In this document: one piece after another, positions 42,401 through 49,727 of the stretch
Position numbering within the stretch: position 1 is the first letter of the stretch
How the letters are laid out: each line of letters starts with the position of its first letter
Source: JBCDJG01 sp038748065
Lineage (GTDB): Bacteria > Pseudomonadota > Gammaproteobacteria > Pseudomonadales > Halieaceae
NCBI GenBank assembly: GCA_038748065.1
Contig: JBCDJG010000013.1
Location: 30,764-94,763 of the forward strand
Direction: 5' to 3'
DNA length: 64,000 bases
Translations under genes and position numbers: made by a program
The notes under the pieces: generated by a model
The model's input: the letters and a program-made list of their open reading frames with translations, nothing else
The model's database searches: none
What the model was told of the DNA's origin: nothing

Positions 42401-43121
42401 ATTCTTTGGATGTCGTACCGGGCTCAGCGCCCTGCAATCCATCCATGTTGCCGAACACCGTATCGATTCGTTCGGATTCGATCGGGCCGGGGAATACCGT
42501 ATTCACGCGAATGCCGTACTCTTCACCCAGTTCCTTCGCCAGACCGGAAGACAGCGCGTTCAGGCCTGACTTGGGCACAACGTAGGGAATACGGCCGTAG
42601 TAGTGCGTACGGGAAAAAATCGTTGAGACATTAACGATGCTGCCGCCGGGGGTCATGTGCGGAACCGCGGCACGGGTCATGTTCCATGGCGCGGCCAGCA
42701 GGTTCATGGCGGAGTCAAACATGGTCTGCTCATCCCCGCGAGAGCGCATCTCGGCTTCGGTGAAGGGTATGTCCCGCAGCGTCCTGCGCGGGCCCGCTGC
42801 GCCGGCATTGTTAATCAGCACATCGAGGCGCTGGAAATTGTCCATGGCGGCCGCGACGCTGGCGCGACAAACCTCCGGGTCAGCGCCATCGCCCGCCACT
42901 GCCACCATGGCGCTGGCATCAAACCCTTCATCCACGAGTTCGGCAATAAAGGCATTCAGCTTGGACTCGTCGCGCCCGGTCATCACAAGGCGCGCACCCT
43001 CTCGCAGCAGGCTGCGGGAAATATAGGTGCCGATGTTGCCGGCGGCACCGGTAAGAATTACCGTCTTGCCTTCAAGGCGTGCTCCGCTGGTGGTTTCTGT
43101 AGCTGATTTATTATCTGTCAT
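39480..43121 (-). CDS. mcr: Malonyl-CoA reductase, bifunctional (3-hydroxypropionate forming)
   Basis: Reduces malonyl-CoA with NADPH to malonate semialdehyde and then to 3-hydroxypropionate. The 1213-residue chain has four Rossmann modules in two SDR halves. The N-half has TGAAGNIG at residues 24-31 and YVVPK (Tyr180, Lys184). The C-half has TGGSLGIG near residue 575 and YAVSK near 733; each is followed by a degenerate module. Length, order and blocks such as STIFSRTHYYGRIPYV, NVSSYFGGEKYVAVAYPNRGDY, SGETFHPSGGL, LTHHFRVARR and the C-terminal YRGNAVTV match the Chloroflexus aurantiacus enzyme (about 1220 residues) as I remember it. Ordinary FabG-type reductases are only 250 residues. Its ATG overlaps the propionyl-CoA synthase stop by 4 bp. 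Confidence 0.93.
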   Translation of the reverse strand: MTDNKSATETTSGARLEGKTVILTGAAGNIGTYISRSLLREGARLVMTGRDESKLNAFIAELVDEGFDASAMVAVAGDGADPEVCRASVAAAMDNFQRLDVLINNAGAAGPRRTLRDIPFTEAEMRSRGDEQTMFDSAMNLLAAPWNMTRAAVPHMTPGGSIVNVSTIFSRTHYYGRIPYVVPKSGLNALSSGLAKELGEEYGIRVNTVFPGPIESERIDTVFGNMDGLQGAEPGTTSKEFRDLMINRRQSPEGEWEYRYPTPADVASTITWLASDESSSVSKHAFEVTNGMQVPAQSRSKLVSWPDQRLEDLSSKVVFLLGGTEYEEALTFAQRHMDSGAHVVLAFRSLESLGYARSLSQSMGLDRVHLLHLEPLRRESADRCFDYIRDHFGRLDGIVVLPRYGNGQHGYSLSTASDEDVEAFVKEMLISPIAFAAALANNLDKWGVLNEAPALTYVTNTSDGHGDLFNDICRAAIEALLRIWRHEDDQMLNKGERNWAILPNQLVRYDNKEEDNLAFTADWVATLTNRVRRMDHINLWVPKNIQRATGKGAMPQAIQRVLPGLHKGKTAVITGGSLGIGMQLGRFLAVAGARVLLSARSESKLRAAADTIIEELRRVGYPNPEQRVHILPDIDVADEACLERLFEHSVKLLGHVDFLINNAGISGAEEMVVDMSLEQWNHTMHANLISNYSLIRKYAPLMKAHGSGHVLNVSSYFGGEKYVAVAYPNRGDYAVSKAGQRVLAEILSRHLGPEIQINALAPGPVDGARLRGLGGAPGLFERRGRLVLENKRLNRVHKAMIDAMEEGVARETILKLSRNAVSDVKHVAQGSKALSKLVANVEDGQDGCHSSQYLLTQELGVKLADRLRTGGLISGPDAEAFVSNFVEAPDPFFEPKAVEKAAKNIEAGILNRLHLHKMPTDEQIGLSTVFHLADDIASGETFHPSGGLKFDRSVTEGELLSRPDPESLMKLEGKRVVMLGDAMREELVAVGEGFLRHDIGSLVVLTQSDEAAQDVLHNLQPAAPEKVDVRVIGDDIESALDTLLQDGDGFDVVVSTPFARLPFNALAAEADGNWQRVLSHEGFARLVDEQLTHHFRVARRAALVPGCQIVLLTSDTSFVSSREEFALALFAKNALHAFTVTLGVETERLPTVPAVNQVQLTRRARSEEPATEQELEEEMERVVWAVLQCAVPAPSPSESRYLARIYRGNAVTV

Positions 43122-46100
43122 CGCAGTGCTCCTGCTGATCCTGTATCAATTTGTGTCAGTGTTTCGCCGCGCTTCTCCGCTTCACGGATAGCCCAGGCTC
43201 GATAAAGCTCGTCGCGGTTTTTCAGGCCCGCGCGAGGCAGGTTGTGTGTCGCCACATAGTTCGCGCCGGCATGCCGGTTTTCCCACATAGCCTGGTGTGC
43301 GTCGGCAATCTCGGTCAGCGGCACGGCCACGGGCGGCATGATGTCGACACCGCCGGCGGCGATGCGCTCTTGCATCTCGGCAAACTCGCGCGCGGTGTTG
43401 AGGTGTGTGCCACGAATCTCTGCGGTCGGCATCAGAATGCGACGCTGGCGCATCCATACCTGGGGTGCGTAGAAGGAGAAGCGCTTGCCCGCCAACTCCT
43501 CGCAGTACACCACCTTGCCAACATTGGGCTTCACCAGGGCGGTAGCCAGCCCGAGGCTGTCGCGACCGGCGCGTTCCATTACGACGTCCGGCAGGCCGCG
43601 TCGATCCATCGTGTTACGCAAAAGAGGCGCCACAGCCGAACCGATGGGCTTCAGCGTGCGATCGGAGAAGCGCCGCACTGCTTCCTTGAAGGCAGCCGAT
43701 TCTTTGAAGGGATCAGGCAAGGCCGGGAACGCGCCGGGCGCATCGAAGTCATCCCCGAGACGTCGCGCGATGCTATCGACGCTGACCACACCACTCAAAC
43801 CGGCGCCGAAACCGAGGGAGTTGATGAACTCGCGCTGACCCAGCGTATCGGCAAGCACGGCCACCCGCGCACCGATACTGCAAGCCACCTCGATCGCTTC
43901 AATCGCGACCGGGTCGACGATTCCGTCTTGCGCACCGGGGCCGTAGACCACCAGCAGCGTTTTACCGGCTCGCAGCTCGGCCCGCTCGAACATCCTCGCC
44001 GGGCTATCGCTGCCCGTCTTGCCCAGGAAGCTGAAGCGATAACCTGAGGATGCGCCGTAGAAGGCCAACACACCACCCTCGCCTAACAGCTGGAACGACC
44101 GAGGAAAAGCATTTTCACCGGCGTGAGACACCACATAATCAATATCGCCGCCGGCCTGCTCCCGCGCTGCGGCGACGTATTCAGCCCCGGCAGCTTCCCA
44201 CTGCGCCCATGCATCGGGTTCCTCGGGTACCGGTGTGAAGCAATCTGCCCAGCGCTCATCTTTGCGATTGATCGGCCTGCCGCCGTAATCCGAAACGCGC
44301 GAGCCCCGCTCGCTGGACGACACCAGGCCCACCACCGAGAGACCACTTTGCACGGCCGTGCGCAAGCAATCGAGGCCGGTGCCCGTCGCTGCGCCCTCAA
44401 CAAACAGGCGGCGCCCGCCTCGGATACCCAGCGTGGTAAACAGCGCGCGATGGATCGTGCCCAGAGTGAGCCCGTAGGACCCGGCCTCCTCTATCGTCAT
44501 GCTGGCCAGCTTGGGATGTAGCTGCGGCCCCTGCACCACCAGGAACTGGGCGTGGCTGCCGTCATTGCGCTCGTAGCCCTGAATGCGAAAGTCTGCCGCC
44601 ATTGGATCGAGCCCCTGATCGGGATCAACCAGTTCGCTCTGGCCAGAGTATATGGTGACGAGATCACCCACTGACAGGCGACCTTCACGCACCAGCTCGG
44701 CACCCAGTTCTACGACCATGGCGACACCACCGGAGCCGGTTACCTGAACATCGGCGTCGCGCGCATCGAAGGGCGACACCGGAATCCCGGTAATGGCCCA
44801 GATATCGTTGAAATTCATCTCCGACGCCAGCACGTAGACCAGTGCATCGTTGGGGCCGGGGCGCGGCGTGGGGAAGACCAGCAGTCGCTCGGCGTCCACC
44901 GGGTCGCCATGATCGGGCTCACCGTTGGCGCGTGAACGCATCACGCCCATGCCATACTGATAGCGCGGCAAAGGCGTTACGCCTGCATAGAACGGCGCAT
45001 CCAGTGCCAATAACTCGCCCGATGATTCGAGCTGAGCACGCGCCTCGGGCGTAGCGTCTGGGAACACTGGGCTGTACTTGACCGGCAGGGCCGCGCTGCG
45101 ACGCTCAAGGAAAGCACGAATACCAAGCGGACCCGACGCGGGGTCACAGACTGCGGCACCAAACAGCGCGGCTTCATGCTGCAGGCCCGCCGCCTGGCCC
45201 TCAGTCGCGCCGTAGCTAATCGCATCGAGTATGCGCTCAAGACAGTGCCCCCGACCGCCGGCGCGCAGTTGCTCGAGCGTTAGCTTCAAGCGTTCGTCTT
45301 CCAAAAGTACGTCGTCGAGGGGCAAGGGCTCTTCACGCCCAGCAAGCACACCGGCGTACTGCGCGAGTGCCGCGGTCAGGCTGTCGCCGCCGAGCAGATG
45401 ATCACGCAGCAGCTCCATTGCCATCGGCACCGGGCTGTTGCAAACCCTGTCCACGAGGCCCGCCGCTTGGGCTTCCTCCGCATCCAGGTTGCGACCTGAT
45501 GCAATAATGCGTACCGCATCAAGCAGGCCCTCGCGGCCGCGCAGGTGATGCAGCCGGCGCGGCAGCCGCTGGGTGCCGCCATAGCCAGGGAGCAGATTCA
45601 GATTGATTTCGGGCTGACCAAAGCGCGCGCTGGGATCAGCAATAACCATGGCGCAGGCCAGCGCCAGTTCGCAGCCGCCGCCCAATGCCGGGCCGTTCAC
45701 TGCGGCGATAACCGGTTTGCCCAGGTTTTCGAGGGCCGAAAAGGCTGTGTGTGCCGCGTTTGGCGGCGTTAAGGCCGACTCAAGATCACCACTCTCACCG
45801 ACCTCGAGCAGTTCCTTTACGTCAGCACCCGCAACGAAGTTGCTGCCGGCACCGGTAACAACCACACCCGCGATTTCATCCTGTGTACCGAGGTGCTGCA
45901 GCACCGTGTTGAGCTCGTCCAGCGAACGTTCGTTGAGGGAGTTCACCGGTGGTGAATCGATAACCAATAAGGCGACCCGGGTATCGGGCGCAATTTCATG
46001 AGTTTCAAGGCGCAGGTAGCGGTAGCGCTGTACGATCTGCCGCGCATGGGCCAGCTCACCGAAGGATTGCCACTCGGCAACAATGTCTCGAATGTCGTCA

Positions 46101-48529
46101 ACGACCTCGGGATTACGCAGCGTCGACAGGTCTCCAAGTGGCTGATCCAAGAGGATCGCGCGCAGGGTGCGGCGCATGTATTTACCAGAGCGAGTTTCCG
46201 GGAATTCAGGCACCACGAGGAAATCGGACGGCACAGCGGTTGCGCCCTTCTCGCTGCGCACCAGGCCCTGCAGCCGAGTGAAATCATCGTCGCCAAGGCG
46301 CGCGCCCGGTGCAGCCATGACGAAGGCGACCGGCGTTTCACCTTTTTCGTCGTGGGGCGCGCCCACCACGACAACGTTGCCGAGGGGCGAATCTCCCGAG
46401 AGCGTTTTATCACGAAGAATTGCGCCCTCAATTTCCTCGGTGCCGATCCGATGTCCCGAGACGTTGATCACATCGTCAGAACGACCGTGCAGAGTGAAGG
46501 CACCGTCGTCATGCTGGCGTGCATAGTCGCCCTGCGTATAGGCATAGCCATCAGCCCATCGACGGAAGTAAACCTCGCTATAGCGCTCGAAATCACCCTT
46601 CCAATCCTCGCTACCGAGATTGTCGGCATCGCCCCAGATAGTTCGAGCGAGATAGGGATACGGCTGGGTAATCACCAGCTCACCTTTTTCACCGAGTTCT
46701 GCTGTGCGCCATGACGCGCCCTGCCCCGCAGCGAGCTCGCCTTCAGCCACACGGACCTCTGCCTGAATCCAGGGCAAGGCCCAGGTTTTGGCATCGGCAG
46801 CAAGGGCCTTGAAGCCGCCCCAGGGGCAGGAGAACACCATACCGCCGTGCTCGGTGGCCCAGTAGGAGTTGATGTAGTGCTCACAGATGCGATCCATGCC
46901 GAACTGCTGCACAACAGGCGACACAGGCTCTGCACAGAAGGTTGCAACCTTGACACCTGACATATCGTAGGCGGCCATATCCTCCACGCTGGCAGGGTCA
47001 GTCATCACCGCCTTAAGGAAGGTCGACCCGGCCTTGAACAGGGTGACGCCGTGGCGCTCTATGATGGATGAGAAGCGGCCGGCGTGTGGAAACAGCGGTG
47101 AACCTTCACTGATCACACTCGCTATTCCGAGTGAGAGTGGCGCCGAGATCAGGTAGGCCTGGCCCGTAATCCAGCCCGGATCGCCGACCACATACATGCG
47201 ATCATCCTGCCGGGCGTCAAAGACCATGCGCATCGTGTGCGTGACCCCGGCGAGCCAACCGCCGTGTGTATGCACGACACCTTTGGGCTTGCCGGTGGAG
47301 CCGGAGGTATAGATGATGAACAGCGGCCAGTCTGCCGGCAAAGGTAGCGCCGGGTGACAGACACTGAACGCCTTCCATAACTCACCGTCGCTCAGTGCGA
47401 GCAGGCTGTCGCGGTCGTCGGCCGGGTGGCCGGCATCACGACACGCGGACAGCAGCGCATCGAGCGCCGCCGTTGCCAGATCATGAGACCAGCTATCCCT
47501 TGGCTGCACGACAATGTCCTGGCCCGTATAGCGCACAACGACCACCTGCTCCACCGTGTGTTCAACCCCCGCAAGCTCGCGCGCGACAGTGGTGCGTAGC
47601 TCCGCCGTCATCTCAGCAGCCAGGTCTGGATACAGCGCCAGGGCAAGGCCCAACTCCCGCATCAGGTCACTGCGTTCGATGGTGATCTCGCCGCTTAGTC
47701 CGGCGCTGACGGCATCGAACACAGCCTCTTGCCTGTCACCCAGATCAAAGCTCTGCAACACACTCTTAAAGGCGTCCAGCGCCGACTGCAGTGGCACGAA
47801 GTTATCCAGGGCCTGGTCGGTGAAGCTCTCCTTGTAGGACACCACCTCAGCATTGCGATAGCCGCCATCGGCGGTGATCACCACGCGCGCGCCGGCATCA
47901 AAGATGCGATCAGACAGGGTTTTGGCCGAGAAGCCACCAAAGACCGGCGTGTAGATAATGCCAAGACGCTTGGCCGCTTCGGTGTAGAAAATCTGGTCCA
48001 GAATGTTGGGCAGGTTGAAGGCAATCCGATCGCCACGCTTCAGGCCAAGATCGGTCAGCACCTGTGCGCGTATTAGCGTTTCCAGGAACAGCTCGCGATA
48101 GCTGACCTCGCGTTCAAACACGGGGCCGCCGCGGCCATCGTTGCGGGATGGGTCCCAGCGGTCGCCCTCAAATATAATGGCTGTTGCACTGCCACGACCG
48201 GCCAGTACGTGTCGGTCGATTTCATTGAAGCAGGCGTTTGTTTGACCCCCTTCAAACCAACGATAAAAGGGAGCGTCGCGATTATCGAAGCTCTTTGACC
48301 ACGGCAGCCAGTTATCAGGATGATCAGCTGCGCTTATACCTTCGGCGCCGATTTGCAACCACTGGCCTTCCGGCGAACGGCTGACCCAGGCGCTGCCGTC
48401 AAACCAGCAAAGTTCGCTCGCCGCTATGTTGCCGTGGTATTCGCCCGGGTCCGTGACGGATTGCTGGCGTTGTGAGGCCTCGTGCGCGGAATCAACTAAA
48501 CGACCCCACGCGGATGATGCAGCGTGCAT
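43118..48529 (-). CDS. pcs: Propionyl-CoA synthase, trifunctional (3-hydroxypropionate to propionyl-CoA)
   Basis: A 1803-residue fusion of three enzymes, as in Chloroflexus (about 1820 residues). The acyl-CoA synthetase domain (roughly 60-840) has FIIYTSGSTGKPKG near 403 and the catalytic Lys near 780 (TRSGKYMRR). The enoyl-CoA hydratase domain (roughly 850-1110) has NFVAGADVKEL near 890, GGGCELALA near 948 and the second acid in QPEINLNLLPGYGG. The enoyl-CoA reductase domain (roughly 1180-1803) is medium-chain-reductase-like, with FVEGAATGTGLDCLRTA near 1370. Domain order and linker match the family known to channel toxic acrylyl-CoA inside the protein. GGAGGGAG precedes the ATG. It is first in the operon with mcr and a thioesterase. 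All key motifs seem intact. Confidence 0.95.
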   Translation of the reverse strand: MHAASSAWGRLVDSAHEASQRQQSVTDPGEYHGNIAASELCWFDGSAWVSRSPEGQWLQIGAEGISAADHPDNWLPWSKSFDNRDAPFYRWFEGGQTNACFNEIDRHVLAGRGSATAIIFEGDRWDPSRNDGRGGPVFEREVSYRELFLETLIRAQVLTDLGLKRGDRIAFNLPNILDQIFYTEAAKRLGIIYTPVFGGFSAKTLSDRIFDAGARVVITADGGYRNAEVVSYKESFTDQALDNFVPLQSALDAFKSVLQSFDLGDRQEAVFDAVSAGLSGEITIERSDLMRELGLALALYPDLAAEMTAELRTTVARELAGVEHTVEQVVVVRYTGQDIVVQPRDSWSHDLATAALDALLSACRDAGHPADDRDSLLALSDGELWKAFSVCHPALPLPADWPLFIIYTSGSTGKPKGVVHTHGGWLAGVTHTMRMVFDARQDDRMYVVGDPGWITGQAYLISAPLSLGIASVISEGSPLFPHAGRFSSIIERHGVTLFKAGSTFLKAVMTDPASVEDMAAYDMSGVKVATFCAEPVSPVVQQFGMDRICEHYINSYWATEHGGMVFSCPWGGFKALAADAKTWALPWIQAEVRVAEGELAAGQGASWRTAELGEKGELVITQPYPYLARTIWGDADNLGSEDWKGDFERYSEVYFRRWADGYAYTQGDYARQHDDGAFTLHGRSDDVINVSGHRIGTEEIEGAILRDKTLSGDSPLGNVVVVGAPHDEKGETPVAFVMAAPGARLGDDDFTRLQGLVRSEKGATAVPSDFLVVPEFPETRSGKYMRRTLRAILLDQPLGDLSTLRNPEVVDDIRDIVAEWQSFGELAHARQIVQRYRYLRLETHEIAPDTRVALLVIDSPPVNSLNERSLDELNTVLQHLGTQDEIAGVVVTGAGSNFVAGADVKELLEVGESGDLESALTPPNAAHTAFSALENLGKPVIAAVNGPALGGGCELALACAMVIADPSARFGQPEINLNLLPGYGGTQRLPRRLHHLRGREGLLDAVRIIASGRNLDAEEAQAAGLVDRVCNSPVPMAMELLRDHLLGGDSLTAALAQYAGVLAGREEPLPLDDVLLEDERLKLTLEQLRAGGRGHCLERILDAISYGATEGQAAGLQHEAALFGAAVCDPASGPLGIRAFLERRSAALPVKYSPVFPDATPEARAQLESSGELLALDAPFYAGVTPLPRYQYGMGVMRSRANGEPDHGDPVDAERLLVFPTPRPGPNDALVYVLASEMNFNDIWAITGIPVSPFDARDADVQVTGSGGVAMVVELGAELVREGRLSVGDLVTIYSGQSELVDPDQGLDPMAADFRIQGYERNDGSHAQFLVVQGPQLHPKLASMTIEEAGSYGLTLGTIHRALFTTLGIRGGRRLFVEGAATGTGLDCLRTAVQSGLSVVGLVSSSERGSRVSDYGGRPINRKDERWADCFTPVPEEPDAWAQWEAAGAEYVAAAREQAGGDIDYVVSHAGENAFPRSFQLLGEGGVLAFYGASSGYRFSFLGKTGSDSPARMFERAELRAGKTLLVVYGPGAQDGIVDPVAIEAIEVACSIGARVAVLADTLGQREFINSLGFGAGLSGVVSVDSIARRLGDDFDAPGAFPALPDPFKESAAFKEAVRRFSDRTLKPIGSAVAPLLRNTMDRRGLPDVVMERAGRDSLGLATALVKPNVGKVVYCEELAGKRFSFYAPQVWMRQRRILMPTAEIRGTHLNTAREFAEMQERIAAGGVDIMPPVAVPLTEIADAHQAMWENRHAGANYVATHNLPRAGLKNRDELYRAWAIREAEKRGETLTQIDTGSAGALR

Positions 48530-48555
48530 TGCACTCCCTCCGCATTAGTAATACT

Positions 48556-48585
48556 TATATAGCTTCGACGGGAGGCTGGAGACAA
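48556..48585 (-). promoter_or_regulatory. Candidate promoter for the pcs-mcr operon
   Basis: On the minus strand TTGTCT (48585-48580) and TATATA (48561-48556) are separated by 18 nt, placing a transcription start some 20 nt upstream of the pcs ATG. The match is moderate and the start is not mapped. Confidence 0.4.
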
Positions 48586-48731
48586 GGGCTCCAACCATGG
48601 GTGGTCTACGATTTGCTGTGTGCTTCGGATCAAACATCACACCCTGCTATGATGTCCCTGCGCACGTTTCAGCGGCCTGGTGGCGCCTTCAGCATGCGCC
48701 GGTAAATCAAGACTTTGGAGTTCAAAAACGG

Positions 48732-49694
48732 ATGAGCGATCCTGGCACTGCTACGCCAACTATTGATGACGCCTTTGCAGCAGCGGAGCGCCTGAAACCC
48801 TTTTTTCTCCCTACCCCGCTTATCGAGGCACCCAGTCTCAGCGGCGAGATCGGCGTCCGAATATTCGGCAAAGTTGACGCACTGCTGCCAAGCGGGGCCT
48901 TCAAATACCGAGGCGCGCTCAATTTCCTGCTGCAACTCAGTGACGACGACAGAGCCAGGGGTGTCGTAGCCTTTTCCACAGGCAACCATGCACAGGCGGT
49001 AGCGCTTGCAGCGCAAAAGCTTGGCATCCGCGCCAAGATCGTCATGCCCCGCGACGCACCGACGGTAAAAATTGAGAATACGCGAGCCTATGGCGGTGAC
49101 ATCCATCTGTTCGATAGACAAACAGAATCCAGAGAAGCCATCGCCGACGAGTACGCGCAACAGGGCATGGTGCTGTTACCCCCCTTCGACCATCCCCATG
49201 TGGTAGCCGGCCAAGCGACGAGTGGGCTGGAGATCTTCGACCATTTAAAGCAGTTGAAGGTAGACGCCAACAGCGTACTTGTCTGCTCCTCTGGCGGCGG
49301 ACTACTGGCGGGCATTTCGCTCGCCGCACAGGCGCTCTCGCCTGCCACTCATGTGATCGCTGTAGAACCGGCCGTTACGCCCGTTTGGTGCGAATCACTG
49401 AAGGCCGGCCGGGCCGTCGCGGTGCCCTACCGGGAAACCATCTGCGATGCGCTGGCACCGGCTAACCCGGAGCCCGGCAGCGTGCCCTGGGCGGTCGTGA
49501 AATCCCATCTCGCTGAAGTGATTGGCGTGCACGATGATGGTGTTGTACATGCGATGGAGATCGCAGAGCGAAAATTTGGCCTTTGCCTTGAGCCCGGCGG
49601 TGCCATTGCCCTGGCAGCGGCGATAGAACATCGTGAGCGGTTCGCGGATCAGACTCTAGTCGTAACGCTTAGTGGTAGGAATCGGGATTTTTAG
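48732..49694 (+). CDS. Threonine/serine dehydratase-like PLP enzyme
   Basis: Fold-type II PLP enzyme, 320 residues. The Schiff-base lysine lies in PSGAFKYRGA, the Asn-Gly loop in STGNHAQAVALAAQ, and the phosphate-binding glycine-rich loop in VCSSGGGLLAGISLA. These fit threonine dehydratase/serine racemase-type enzymes without the C-terminal ACT domain of biosynthetic IlvA, so this is probably a catabolic form making 2-oxobutyrate or pyruvate. The ATG at 48732 is preferred; earlier codons extend into the divergent promoter region. It is divergent from the pcs-mcr operon, 202 nt apart. 2-Oxobutyrate would be a propionyl-CoA precursor, but a functional link is only conjecture. Confidence 0.88.
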   Translation: MSDPGTATPTIDDAFAAAERLKPFFLPTPLIEAPSLSGEIGVRIFGKVDALLPSGAFKYRGALNFLLQLSDDDRARGVVAFSTGNHAQAVALAAQKLGIRAKIVMPRDAPTVKIENTRAYGGDIHLFDRQTESREAIADEYAQQGMVLLPPFDHPHVVAGQATSGLEIFDHLKQLKVDANSVLVCSSGGGLLAGISLAAQALSPATHVIAVEPAVTPVWCESLKAGRAVAVPYRETICDALAPANPEPGSVPWAVVKSHLAEVIGVHDDGVVHAMEIAERKFGLCLEPGGAIALAAAIEHRERFADQTLVVTLSGRNRDF

Positions 49695-49727
49695 CCGCCA
49701 CCGCGATTTAGAATCCCTTCTGCCGGA

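Noticed and set aside
39480..43121. Polyketide or fatty-acid synthase ketoreductase protein
   Set aside because: There is no ketosynthase, acyltransferase or carrier domain, and the two-half four-module SDR layout fits malonyl-CoA reductase.
43118..48529. Nonribosomal peptide synthetase
   Set aside because: After the adenylate-forming domain come enoyl-CoA hydratase and reductase domains, with no condensation or carrier domain.
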